The translations under genes and the position numbers were made by a program. Below the pieces are notes generated by a model. That model was not told the DNA's origin. It was given only the letters and a program-made list of their open reading frames with translations, and made no database searches. A stretch of DNA of 43,315 bases from Bifidobacterium thermophilum DSM 20210. Lineage in GTDB: Bacteria; Actinomycetota; Actinomycetes; Actinomycetales; Bifidobacteriaceae. Below are positions 16,656 to 25,276 of the stretch, piece by piece. The stretch spans positions 1 through 43,315 of the forward strand of contig JDUB01000021.1 of the NCBI GenBank assembly GCA_000771265.1, given 5' to 3'. How positions within the stretch are numbered: the first letter of the stretch is position 1; every line of letters begins with the position of its first letter.

Positions 16656-19292
16656 CTAAAACTTCAGTACAACGCTAATCAGAAGGATGGGATTGTCAAT
16701 CTCGAGGCTTCTGTTGAACTCGGCAATTTCTCTCTCGCCGTCTGCTCTGAAGCGGCCGTCTCGCTCATGGAAGGAAGCCTGGAACAACTCGAGCTTCTTC
16801 TGTTTCAGATCCGCTTTTTTCCTGATATCTATCTTTTCATAGAAATTATTCGATGCCTTCTCCTCTTCACGGAGTTCCTTGATCTCCGCGTTCATTTCCT
16901 GGTACTGCACGACGAGTTGCTCATTCTGGATGCGTATCCAGTTCTCGATCTTTCGCCTGTTATATTCCCTGACGGGTTCCGTCTGTCTGTCGAGTTTGTC
17001 AAGCATCTCGGTGACGAGATTCCCGTAGGTTTTCCTGAACATTGTGTTTTCACCGTCGGTCGGTTTGAAGTACCGTACTGTTGAATCGTCGATTTTTTCG
17101 AGTTCCGGCACAAGGTCGTCCTCCTCGAAATCGACGTATTTTCCTTCCTGATCGCAGAGAAGCAGCACGGGGAACAGGATGTCGGCATTATTGCACATTG
17201 CGCCGAGGAACAGATATCCGTGCGCACCGATGGTCTGTTCACCCCAGTCGTCGACCTTCCAGTACTGAATATCGCTGAATACCTCCGGCTCGGCGACCTT
17301 GTCCCAGTAGTCGACTTCCTGAAGGTAGTGGTCTATATCCTTCCTTGTGCCTTCGAGTGCCTGTTTCTTCGCGCCGCTGCTTTCCGTAATCAGGATGGAA
17401 CGGAGCTTGCGCGCGTTTTTGTCGCGTTTCGCGTTCAGCTTCCTGTCCAGCTTGTCGAACGCCTTTCTGAATTCAGTGGTCGTGTTGCAGAACTGGTAGA
17501 TGTCAAGCACCATCTTCTCGAAGTTCGTACCGGATTCTAGTGCGCCGAGTGCAATGTCGGAAGCGCCGAACACGCCTTCGAACAGTTCGAACTTCTTCGA
17601 CAGTATCTCGTAGACGCGCTTGTCGGCCTCGTTCTGCGTATTCAGCAGGTTGATAGCGACCACGTCGTTCTGCTGCCCATAGCGGTGGCAGCGACCGATC
17701 CGCTGCTCGATCTTCATCGGGTTCCAGGGCAGGTCGTAGTTGATGACCGTGTTGCAGAACTGGAGGTTCAGGCCTTCCGAGCCGGCGTCCGTACAGATCA
17801 ATATCTTCGCGTGTTCCTTGAAGTAGTCGACGATGGCGTGCTTGTATTCGACGCTCCTGCCATAGTTCGCGTTCCCGAAGTTCTTCACCTGCCATGCCCG
17901 GTAGATTTCCTTTGTCATCGTGTCATCGAAGTCTCCATTGAACAGAAGGATGTCATCCTCGCTGTATCCGGATTTTCTGAGCTCCGCGGCAATGTATTTC
18001 TGCGTCCGCTTTGACTCGGTGAACACAACAGCCTTCTGAGCTATGCCATTCTCCCGTTGGTAAGAAAATCCGATTTCGAGTGCCTTCCTGAGTGCAGAGA
18101 TCTTGGAGTTCGTCTTTATGCGTTTTGCCACGTCAATGATAGATTTGACCTCATCCAGTTCCTCTTGGATGTATGCCTTCTGCGCGGCAGTGTCCTCGTC
18201 CTCGGTTTCCTCGAAGCCGGATTCATCAATCTCGTCCTCGACAAAACTCCAGAACAAGTCGAATCCCTCCTGCGCATCAGCCGATCTCGTGCCCTCATAC
18301 AGTTTCTCGAGCCGCTTCTTCAACACTTCGAAGGTCTCGACCAAGGCGAAGCTGGATGAGGCCATGAGCTTGCGGATGACGAGGATAATCAGCCCACGGT
18401 TGGATGCCGGTATGGAGTAAAGGACATCCCTCTTGAGGAACAGGTTGACCCGTTCATATAGTTCGATCTCATCAGGCGACAGTTCAAAGTCAACAGTTCT
18501 GCAGATCCTCTTCACGAAATGCATGTAGTCCGCCACGTCTTTTCGCAGGGTCCTGTAAAGCACCGGTGTGAGTTCGCGCTTGAGGTCGTCGTAGTCCTCA
18601 TCCTTCATATATCGTTGCCGGAACACCTGCTCAGATCCGAAGATCCTCGGATCGATGAAGGAAATCAGCCCATACAGATCCATGAGTGAGTTCTGCAGAG
18701 GCGTTGCCGTCAAAAGGATCTTCGGTATCCCACCTGAAAGAGCGTACAGCCGCTTCGCACGCTTTGTTCTGTTAAGATTGCGCAGATTGTGGGCCTCATC
18801 GATGATGAGGAAGTCCCATTTCACATCCGGGAACCGCTTCATCAGTTTCGATGAGTAGTCATAGGAAGTAATCACAATCATGACACCTTGTCTGTCTGCG
18901 AGCTTCCTGTGCCAATTCTTCGCGTCATGCTCGACCGTGAGCCTGTCCAGAATCACAGAACTCAGGTCGAATTTATCCTCAAGTTCCAGCTCCCACTGCT
19001 TGCGGAGGGATGCGGGAAGCGCTATCAGTACCTTTTTCGCTCCGGATTCCAGCATGTAGCGCAGGACGAGGCCCGCCTCGATTGTCTTTCCAAGTCCTAC
19101 TTCGTCGGCAAGCACCATGCCGCCCGTCTTCATCGCGTCGATGGCGGCGCAAAATGCGTTGATCTGGTGAGGGTTCGGATCGATATGGGACTCGGACGCA
19201 AGAAGGAAATGAAACGGCGACTTTTTCAGTTCCATTCGTTTGAATCTTCCATACTGCTCGAGGAGCAGGTTTCCGCTTTCACGGCTGTCCAT
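16656..19292 (-). CDS. drmD: SNF2-family helicase, DISARM DrmD-like
   Basis: About 878 residues from the ATG at 19292, which has GGGGAGG six bases upstream; the two earlier ATGs in frame precede or abut that site. Motif I 'LADEVGLGKTIEAGLVL' (about 63-70), motif II 'IIDEAHNLRN' (about 160), 'LLTATPLQNSLMDLYGL' (III), 'DAGSEGLNLQF' (V) and 'IEQRIGRCHRYGQQNDV' (VI, about 525) make a complete SNF2/HepA-type ATPase. A coiled coil fills about residues 790-845 (Glu/Lys-rich). The start overlaps the cytosine methyltransferase stop by 14 bases. DrmD defines class 1 DISARM, yet here it follows a class-2-type methylase. Confidence 0.88.
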   Translation of the reverse strand: MDSRESGNLLLEQYGRFKRMELKKSPFHFLLASESHIDPNPHQINAFCAAIDAMKTGGMVLADEVGLGKTIEAGLVLRYMLESGAKKVLIALPASLRKQWELELEDKFDLSSVILDRLTVEHDAKNWHRKLADRQGVMIVITSYDYSSKLMKRFPDVKWDFLIIDEAHNLRNLNRTKRAKRLYALSGGIPKILLTATPLQNSLMDLYGLISFIDPRIFGSEQVFRQRYMKDEDYDDLKRELTPVLYRTLRKDVADYMHFVKRICRTVDFELSPDEIELYERVNLFLKRDVLYSIPASNRGLIILVIRKLMASSSFALVETFEVLKKRLEKLYEGTRSADAQEGFDLFWSFVEDEIDESGFEETEDEDTAAQKAYIQEELDEVKSIIDVAKRIKTNSKISALRKALEIGFSYQRENGIAQKAVVFTESKRTQKYIAAELRKSGYSEDDILLFNGDFDDTMTKEIYRAWQVKNFGNANYGRSVEYKHAIVDYFKEHAKILICTDAGSEGLNLQFCNTVINYDLPWNPMKIEQRIGRCHRYGQQNDVVAINLLNTQNEADKRVYEILSKKFELFEGVFGASDIALGALESGTNFEKMVLDIYQFCNTTTEFRKAFDKLDRKLNAKRDKNARKLRSILITESSGAKKQALEGTRKDIDHYLQEVDYWDKVAEPEVFSDIQYWKVDDWGEQTIGAHGYLFLGAMCNNADILFPVLLLCDQEGKYVDFEEDDLVPELEKIDDSTVRYFKPTDGENTMFRKTYGNLVTEMLDKLDRQTEPVREYNRRKIENWIRIQNEQLVVQYQEMNAEIKELREEEKASNNFYEKIDIRKKADLKQKKLELFQASFHERDGRFRADGEREIAEFNRSLEIDNPILLISVVLKF

Positions 19293-20568
19293 GGGCATCC
19301 TCCCCGTTAAGCTGTGCAAAAATACCCTCGGCGATGCCCCTTGCCATCAGAGGAGGCACGGCGTTCCCGATCTGTACGAATTGCGATGTGCGCGACCCCT
19401 CGAAGTAGTAGCTGTCCGGAAATGACTGTATGCGCGCCGCCTCACGCACGGTGATGGAACGGTGCTGCCTGATGTCCGGGTGGATGAAATAGTGGCCGTC
19501 CTTGGAAAGGTGCGCCAGTATCGTGTGGCAGCAGTGCGCGTCTCCCTCAACAACCTTGAAGCGGTCGGTGAAGGAGTGGCGGTTCTTGTGCGTCTTCAGT
19601 TCCTCGGGCAGGTCGTTGTAGTTGAGGCGCTTGTGCCCATCGTTCCAGAGTTCTATGGCTCTCTTGTATATCTTGATGTCGCGGTCGATATTCGGTCGGC
19701 AGTTCTGCAGAGTGAGGACGTCGTTCGTCGTGCGGATGCCGGTTTCGGTCACGTAGCTGCTCGGCTTTTTCTTCGAGTAGGTGTTGTTGCTTTCACCGGG
19801 ATGGAGTTCCGGAAGGTCTGTGAACAGGTCGTTCACCACGGCTTCTGATTTTTTGACTGCGAAATCCGGATATGCAAGATGGCTGTCCTTGAGCCATCCG
19901 ACGATAATCATCCTCCGCCGGTTCTGAAGCACTCCGAAGTTCTGCGCATTCTGCTCATGACATTCAATCTTGTATCCAACGCGCCTGAGATACTTCTGCA
20001 GGTTCTTCCAGATGGTGCCGCCCTGGGCAGATTCGATACCGGTCACGTTTTCGAAGACGAACATGCGCGGCTGGTATTTTTTTAGGAATCTTGCGTAGAG
20101 CTTGTACAAATAGTTGCGAGGGTCCTCTTCCATCGGAACTTCCATGTGGTTGCTCTGGGCTCTGCCAACAAGGGAGTATGCCTGACACGGCGGCCCGCCG
20201 ATGATTACATCTACCTTCTCGATTCCGCGTATCTTGATGATACCGTCGATGGTATTGAAGACAGCGGGAAGTGTTTCATCTGAAAGAGTCTCGTTGATGA
20301 CTGTCTTTGTGACAGAAGTTGGAATCTGCTTCATGAACTCGTCGCGGCTGATCTTCCCGGATAGGTAATTCTTGTAGAGATCGAGGTTGCCTGTACTCCT
20401 CAGATAGTAGTATGCACTGCGGGTTTCGAGTGTTTTCGCGGCGTACTCGTTCATCTCTACATGCGCGACCGGCCGGAAGCCTGCCTGAAGGAATCCTTCG
20501 GACAGTCCTCCGGCCCCCGCGAAGAGATCTATGAAATTGTAGCTGCTCTGTTTATCCACCTGCGGCAT
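19279..20568 (-). CDS. drmMII: C5-cytosine DNA methyltransferase, DISARM DrmMII-like
   Basis: 429 residues with all main C5 motifs in order: I 'DLFAGAGGLSEGF' (14-26), IV 'GGPPCQAYS' with the catalytic Cys (about 125), VI 'FVFENV' (about 170), VIII 'QNRRRMIIVG' (about 216), IX 'REAARIQSFPD' (about 385) and X 'QIGNAVPPLMARGI' (about 408). The target-recognition region lies between VIII and IX. It would mark host DNA with 5-methylcytosine for self recognition. GAGGAAG lies four bases before the ATG. It overlaps a decayed upstream gene by 17 bases and the SNF2 gene by 14, so it is fully embedded in the operon. Confidence 0.9.
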   Translation of the reverse strand: MPQVDKQSSYNFIDLFAGAGGLSEGFLQAGFRPVAHVEMNEYAAKTLETRSAYYYLRSTGNLDLYKNYLSGKISRDEFMKQIPTSVTKTVINETLSDETLPAVFNTIDGIIKIRGIEKVDVIIGGPPCQAYSLVGRAQSNHMEVPMEEDPRNYLYKLYARFLKKYQPRMFVFENVTGIESAQGGTIWKNLQKYLRRVGYKIECHEQNAQNFGVLQNRRRMIIVGWLKDSHLAYPDFAVKKSEAVVNDLFTDLPELHPGESNNTYSKKKPSSYVTETGIRTTNDVLTLQNCRPNIDRDIKIYKRAIELWNDGHKRLNYNDLPEELKTHKNRHSFTDRFKVVEGDAHCCHTILAHLSKDGHYFIHPDIRQHRSITVREAARIQSFPDSYYFEGSRTSQFVQIGNAVPPLMARGIAEGIFAQLNGEDAHGQP

Positions 20569-21221
20569 ACTTCTTCCTCACAATCTTCATCGCTGAAAAG
20601 CACAAGTCATTTTCATTTTCATTTGCTTGCGTAGACACGCCTGTGGAGGGCTGGATTTTTTCGACGAGTATGCGAACCACGCAGGTGGGCGTGTAGAACC
20701 TTCCAGCGACCTTGTCTTTCTTCTCGGTGAGCTCCTACAGGCAGTACTCGCAAGTCTCTACCGAGCACTGTTAATGTGTCGTTCTCCGACACGATTGTGA
20801 CGTCGGCGAACTCAACATGGAACGTGTTGCACTCAGGGTCGGAGCAATCAACAAGGTGTACAAGCTCATTTCGTTTCTTCTTGCCGCCGAGATGCCGCTC
20901 CTCCACGCCTGACTGTGGATAGGCAATGAAACGCTCATTGAGCTGTGCCAGTGAACCATCTTCTACCTCCCCCAGCTTAACGACAGTCTCATCAATACCT
21001 TGGACAGGGAATTCGGAATTCACCTTACACAGGCCCTCACGGAACACACCGGGCAAGAACACGTCATTGAATCGATCGTCCGTTCTTTCAACGTCGAGGC
21101 CATAAAAGCGTTCATTGTCCAAACGATTCACCATACAGTCAATAATCATCTGCACATGCGAGTCCTCGTCAAAAGATGAGAAATTACCGATGTAATTCCC
21201 GCGCGCAATCATCCCGCTCAT
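20552..21221 (-). pseudogene. unidentified operon-leading gene, broken by frameshift and stop
   Basis: From the ATG at 21221 the frame reads MSGMIARGNYIGNFSSFD and looks like real protein to about 'VSENDTLTV' (base ~20770), including 'HLVDCSDPECNTFHVEF'. After that the annotated frame (to 20619) turns into Arg-rich nonsense. Another frame picks up 'QCSVETCEYC', then a TAG at 20737-20735, then 'ELTEKKDKVAGRFYTPTC' and on to a TAA at 20554-20552, inside the start of the cytosine methyltransferase. So the original product was about 220 residues with a Cys pair (CEYC) that may bind zinc. It carries a frameshift and a nonsense codon, and was coupled at both ends (ATGA with the small gene before it, a 17-base overlap with drmMII). 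Family unknown. Confidence 0.6.
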
Positions 21222-21439
21222 CCCTCGCCGCACTTGACAGTCTTCTCCATCGCCTTGTCAGCAAGCAATGACGAAATGAACGCACTCACACATATGCAAT
21301 TCTCCCTTACCATATCAGCCACCGCGCGCTTCGGCTCCGGAGTCACAACGAAAATGGTTTTCCCGGTTTTCCTTCCATTGAGAAGGACCACCTCTTTACA
21401 GAACCATTCATCGACATTCTCCTTAGCATGACTGTTATA
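21218..21439 (-). pseudogene. small protein remnant at the head of the DISARM-like operon
   Basis: A minus-strand frame without an ATG reads 'AKENVDEWFCKEVVLLNG', 'TIFVVTPEPKRAVADMV' and 'CVSAFISSLLADKAM', stopping at 21218 in an ATGA overlap with the next gene. Codon pattern and the overlap argue it was translated. The frame is closed by a TAA just upstream, while a good ribosome site (AAGGAG) is followed by ATGs in another frame that stops early, so the 5' end appears frameshifted or lost. No family recognised. Confidence 0.4.
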
Positions 21440-21799
21440 TTAACCTACCACTACGTATCATCTTTCAAAACGGCAGACTGCCTAAGTCCATGGACACTCA
21501 CGTTGTACCGCACGAACACTCCGCGGTACCTGCAACTCCATACCGTTTTGCTCCGCCATCCGCTACCAGTCAAACTCTTTCAAGATGTCATCACCTTGCG
21601 GCATTCTCACGGATATCCCTTCTGAGGGTTAACAACACCATAGATGTTGACGTAATAAAAGTAGTGCATCGCAGCAGACACCATCGATGATGCCATCATA
21701 ACCGCAATGACTCCAACCGGAATCCCCTGAGTTATTTCACTAATTTCAACTCACAGTGTCAACGACGAACGGTGGCCATTTTCTCTGTCAGAAACGTTA
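21440..21799. other. non-coding right edge of the defence cargo
   Basis: About 360 bases between the operon head and mobC. It should contain the promoter of the DISARM-like operon (minus strand) and the right junction of the insertion. Short open frames are present on both strands, none with support. I see no clear insertion-sequence end or long direct repeat shared with 2564-3255. Confidence 0.35.
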
Positions 21800-22171
21800 C
21801 TAAACAACTTCCGACACCCTCTTCACCAGCTCCTTACACTCCCTCACCGCCGCCACCACACTGGCCTCCTGCCCCGCACTAACCGCCAGATCCCGGTTTG
21901 TATTATGCGCGACCTGATTCACGTTGTGCCCGATGCGCCAGATCTCGGTGCGGATGCGCTGAAGCTCGCGAACAACCGGCCCCTGCTCAGCGCCCCGTCT
22001 CGCCTTGTCAATGTCGCCGGCTTGTCTGGCCGCCTCGATGAGGAAACGCGACAACGTGACGCCCCGTTGTTCGGCCAGACTGGCAAGTTCACGCGCCTCT
22101 TCTTCGTTGACACGCAGCGAGATGATGCGAGTCCTTCGTGCGCCAGTCTTGGTTTGCTTCCGTCGCGTCAT
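21800..22171 (-). CDS. mobC: MobC-like relaxosome accessory protein
   Basis: 123 residues. A basic start (MTRRKQTKTGARRTRI) leads to a ribbon-helix-helix segment 'ISLRVNEEEARELASLAE' and then the MobC-type C-terminal region 'IWRIGHNVNQVAHNTNRD'. MobC proteins bind near nic and open oriT for the relaxase. GGGAGGC lies four bases before the ATG. Its relaxase partner is at 1208-2521 on the same strand, 19 kb downstream beyond the defence cargo, whereas such genes normally overlap. Confidence 0.85.
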   Translation of the reverse strand: MTRRKQTKTGARRTRIISLRVNEEEARELASLAEQRGVTLSRFLIEAARQAGDIDKARRGAEQGPVVRELQRIRTEIWRIGHNVNQVAHNTNRDLAVSAGQEASVVAAVRECKELVKRVSEVV

Positions 22172-22430
22172 GCAAGCCTCCCATCATCATCTGTCATCAT
22201 CGTTCAGCGCCCACTGCGCAGGCGTTTGTGGATGCCCTGCATCCTGTACTGGCCTTCGGCACTCGGGTTGTTGCCCTTGGCGCAGTCGGCGGCATGGGGG
22301 CAAGTTCGGATTGTGCATACAATCCGTATAACTTGCTCCACTGTGCGTTTGGTACACCCTGTACGGCTTGTACACCGTGATAGGGATTGCCGCGCAGCAG
22401 CACGGATTTCCGTTAGATGGAATCGGTACT
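22172..22430. other. candidate origin of transfer (oriT) upstream of mobC
   Basis: A 260-base gene-free stretch directly upstream of mobC, where oriT normally lies. It contains a strong inverted repeat at 22301-22335 and, beyond it, two direct copies of GTACACC at 22352 and 22370 with a GTACGG between them. Inverted repeat plus short direct repeats is the usual oriT pattern. The nic site cannot be read from sequence alone. Confidence 0.5.
22301..22335. repeat. inverted repeat in the candidate oriT
   Basis: Arms CAAGTT-CGGATTGT and ACAATCCG-(TAT)-AACTTG around a GCAT loop: 14 paired bases with one 3-base bulge. It lacks a U-run, so it is not a terminator; relaxase/MobC recognition is the better explanation. 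Confidence 0.65.
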
Positions 22431-22928
22431 TCACCCGCGTAGGCCGGCGGCAGCATTTGCAGTCAGGGCATCTGTCTGCATCTGGCGTTCCGTGGCGTGG
22501 ATGGTTTCGAGCATGGTCCGGACGTATCGGACGAGCTCGTCTGAACCGAGGTCGGCAAGCCGATTGAGGATGTCGCGAACGCGCGGATCGCCGGCAAGTT
22601 GTTTGGCCTGACTGGCGATGAAGCAGGATCGGCTCATATGCCGGTTCGCGGCGGCGCGGGCGATGATCTCACGCTCCGCATCGGATAGGCGCAGATCAAT
22701 CCGCCGCTGCTCCCCCTGCGTGTCACGCCCGCTGCCATGGGTATGCGAGTGGATGCCAGTCTTCCATGCTTTTGATCCGACTTCGAGTACGCCCGGGTCA
22801 ACGTTGGTCGCCGCCGCGCGGATGAACAGCCCTATGGGAATCCCGACTTCGATACAGATGGCATGAATCCTCTGATAGAGCGCCGCGTCTATGCGCAGCG
22901 ATGTACGTCTGTTCAGCAGCTTCTCCAT
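22431..22928 (-). CDS. ribbon-helix-helix (MobC/DUF1778-like) DNA-binding protein
   Basis: 165 residues from the ATG at 22928, chosen for GAGAGGAG upstream; a longer frame to 22997 lacks a site. Two separate segments look like ribbon-helix-helix modules: 'RRTSLRIDAALYQRIHAIC' at the N-terminus and 'RRIDLRLSDAEREIIARAA' in the middle, the latter close to DUF1778/MobC N-termini, followed by 'HMSRSCFIASQAKQLAG'. Probably a relaxosome or partition-type DNA-binding protein working at the adjacent oriT region. It follows the topoisomerase on the same strand after about 120 bases. Confidence 0.65.
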   Translation of the reverse strand: MEKLLNRRTSLRIDAALYQRIHAICIEVGIPIGLFIRAAATNVDPGVLEVGSKAWKTGIHSHTHGSGRDTQGEQRRIDLRLSDAEREIIARAAANRHMSRSCFIASQAKQLAGDPRVRDILNRLADLGSDELVRYVRTMLETIHATERQMQTDALTANAAAGLRG

Positions 22929-23048
22929 ACCGGTCTCCTCTCGATACGCCGCTCTCACCCGTTTCATCGAAGCGGGACAACCGGGCGTTGCCGCCATCGT
23001 TCAGCCGTCCCGCCTCTATTGCTATCGGACAGGCGTAATCCGCCACCG

Positions 23049-25238
23049 TCACCGTCTGCGCCCGCTGAAGTCGAGGACCGCTCCGCGTTCTGGGTCGGCG
23101 ACGAGGTCGGCGCTGAACTTCTTGCCGGTTTTCGAACGGAATCCGGTCAACCTGATGCGTTCCTCGCTGAGTAGCGACCGGACGTTGGCATCGGTCAGGT
23201 TGCGGCCGGCGATGACCGGCCAGAGCGTCCATCCGCATCCGGCGGTGTTGGTCCATGTCCCGGAGTTGTCTCGTGACCTCCGGTTGGTCGAGCACTGCCA
23301 GGTCTTGCCGCGCTTGATGACCGGATTGCCACATTTGGGACATCCGCCATATTCTTCGGTGGCGCGCAAACGGCTTGCGATATCCGGATTGCCGCGGAAG
23401 ATCTCCTGCGCCTGACGCGGGATGCGCGCGGCCTCCATCCGGAATTGATCAAGCACCTGCATCGGGTCGAGCTGCCCGTGTTCCACTTGGTTGAGCGCCT
23501 GTTCCATCCGTGCGGTGGTTGCCGGGTCACGGTGCATGGGCGCGACCATGTCGATGAGTATCCGCCCTTTGGAAGTGGAGGTGATGGTTTTCCCGCCGCG
23601 TTCCAAGTAGCCGTTGCTCAGGAGCTGTTCAATAATGCCGGCGCGGGTCGCCGGCGTGCCGATGCCGCCGGAATGGCTGGTGTCGTCGTCAAGCGCGGCT
23701 TTGAGATCCTTATCCTCCAGGTAGCGGCTTGCATGCTCCATCGCCGACAACAAGCTCGCTTCGGTGAATGGTTTGGGCGGTTTGGTGCTCCCTTCATGGA
23801 TTTCCGCCGCCCCCGCGGTCGTGATGACGGCGCCCGCTACCACTGCATCGGGGATGAAGCCGTCTGTCATGCCGGAATGTCCGTCATCATCCGCCCTGCC
23901 GCCGCCGTTTCCCCCGTCGGATTTCTCATGCTGCTGGCCGATGGCCTTCCATCCTTGTGCGACAGTGGTGTCCATGGTCGCAGTGAGCAGAACGTCCTCA
24001 TGCCCTGCCGGGTGCGCCGTCACACGGATGATGTGGTGGATGGCGTCTTCGGCGACGGATTCCCACATGCGCGCGACGATGCGGATAAGCACCAGTCGCT
24101 CGCCATCCTCGAGCGCACCGAGGATGTCCGCGTTCACGTTCTCGGTCGGCAGGATTGCGGTGTGTCCGGCGACTTTGCTGTCATCGACCACGAGTTGGGC
24201 ACGCGGGTTGGCCGTCCTTGCTTCGGGGTTGATGAATCCGTTTACCCGCCAGTTGCCGTTGAGAAGCCTGTTAAGTGTGTCGAGGTCGGCGCCGGTGATG
24301 TACCGGCTGTCGGTACGCGGGTAGGTGGCGAGTTTGTTCTCATACAGGTGTTGCAGCGCGTCCAGTGTACGGGATGCGGGCATTCCATACCTGCTGTTCA
24401 TATCCTGTTGGAGGGCGGTCAGATCGTACAAGCGCGGTGGTTTCTCATGCCGTTTGGTGTGTTCCACGTCAACGATATTGACGGGCTCACCGCCGTCCGC
24501 AAACAGGTTTGCGAGTGTGTCGGCATCGCTCCTGTCGGTGTGGCGGGGCCCGGTAAGTGTCCATCCGCCCATGGGGATGCGGACTATCCAGTAGGGTTCG
24601 CTGACATGACGGCTGATCCGGTCATCACGGTCTACGACCATCCACAACGTCGGCGTTTGCACACGTCCGACGCTCATATGGATACCTGCGAGGACACTGT
24701 AGGCTCGTGTGGCGTTCATACCTATCAGCCAGTCGGCCTTGGCTCTCAGATCCGCCGCATCGGCAAGCCCCCGATAGTCGCTTGCCGGTTTCATCGAGTC
24801 AAGCGCCTGACGGATGGCATGCCCCTCGAGGCTTGGCGCCCACAGCCTCATGACAGGACAATCGGCATGGGCGTGCATGACGATTCGGCGGAATATCGCC
24901 TCGCCTTCACGGTCTGGGTCGCATGCGTTGACGATGCTGTCGCATTGCCCTGAGTGAATCAGACGGTCGATGATCCGGTACTGGCGTGCGGCACCGTCTG
25001 CCGATGATAGTTTCCACCGCCATCCGGGGTGCGGGTCAATCGGCAGCGACGCAAGATCCCAGCGCTTCCAACGCCCGTCCTGGTATTCATCGGGCGGCAT
25101 GAGGTCGACGAGGTGGCCTTGCGCCCATGTGACGATATTGTCCTTGCAGCGGATGTGCCCGTCCTGCTCTGTTCCCCCGCCGATTGCTTGGGCGATTGCC
25201 CGTGCCACACTGTGTTTTTCTGCGATGATCAGTCTCAT
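23049..25238 (-). CDS. type IA DNA topoisomerase (topoisomerase III/TraE-like)
   Basis: 729 residues starting MRLIIAEKHSVARAIAQ; AAGGAGG lies 6 bases upstream, so the 174-codon extension to 25760 is rejected. Toprim acidic motif 'DPDREGEAIF' about residue 101, 'SVGRVQTPTLWMVVDRD', catalytic tyrosine in 'YPRTDSRYI' about residue 303, 'GIGTPATRAGIIEQLL', and a C-terminal zinc finger 'GGCPKCGNPVIKRGKTWQC' about residue 630. It passes single strands and relaxes DNA. Element-borne copies are common in conjugative plasmids and ICEs and are thought to resolve transfer or replication intermediates. A Gly/Asp-rich insert lies about residues 425-455. Confidence 0.93.
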   Translation of the reverse strand: MRLIIAEKHSVARAIAQAIGGGTEQDGHIRCKDNIVTWAQGHLVDLMPPDEYQDGRWKRWDLASLPIDPHPGWRWKLSSADGAARQYRIIDRLIHSGQCDSIVNACDPDREGEAIFRRIVMHAHADCPVMRLWAPSLEGHAIRQALDSMKPASDYRGLADAADLRAKADWLIGMNATRAYSVLAGIHMSVGRVQTPTLWMVVDRDDRISRHVSEPYWIVRIPMGGWTLTGPRHTDRSDADTLANLFADGGEPVNIVDVEHTKRHEKPPRLYDLTALQQDMNSRYGMPASRTLDALQHLYENKLATYPRTDSRYITGADLDTLNRLLNGNWRVNGFINPEARTANPRAQLVVDDSKVAGHTAILPTENVNADILGALEDGERLVLIRIVARMWESVAEDAIHHIIRVTAHPAGHEDVLLTATMDTTVAQGWKAIGQQHEKSDGGNGGGRADDDGHSGMTDGFIPDAVVAGAVITTAGAAEIHEGSTKPPKPFTEASLLSAMEHASRYLEDKDLKAALDDDTSHSGGIGTPATRAGIIEQLLSNGYLERGGKTITSTSKGRILIDMVAPMHRDPATTARMEQALNQVEHGQLDPMQVLDQFRMEAARIPRQAQEIFRGNPDIASRLRATEEYGGCPKCGNPVIKRGKTWQCSTNRRSRDNSGTWTNTAGCGWTLWPVIAGRNLTDANVRSLLSEERIRLTGFRSKTGKKFSADLVADPERGAVLDFSGRRR

Positions 25239-25276
25239 TGCCATCCTCCTTGATGTTCGTTGGTGAATCCGACCTG

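Noticed and set aside
20619..20740. Arg-rich C-terminus of the operon-leading gene as written in its longest frame
   Set aside because: The protein-like sequence switches to a different frame at about 20770; the Arg-rich end is a frameshift product.
20619..20740. Remnant of a type I/N6 methylase (RFYTPTCVV..LVE)
   Set aside because: The motif resembles 'YTP..VV..LV' of HsdM-like enzymes, but no DPACGSGG-like motif follows, so the match is too short to name.
23445..24953. 502-residue plus-strand open frame
   Set aside because: Shadow of the topoisomerase gene on the opposite strand; no ribosome site or domain.
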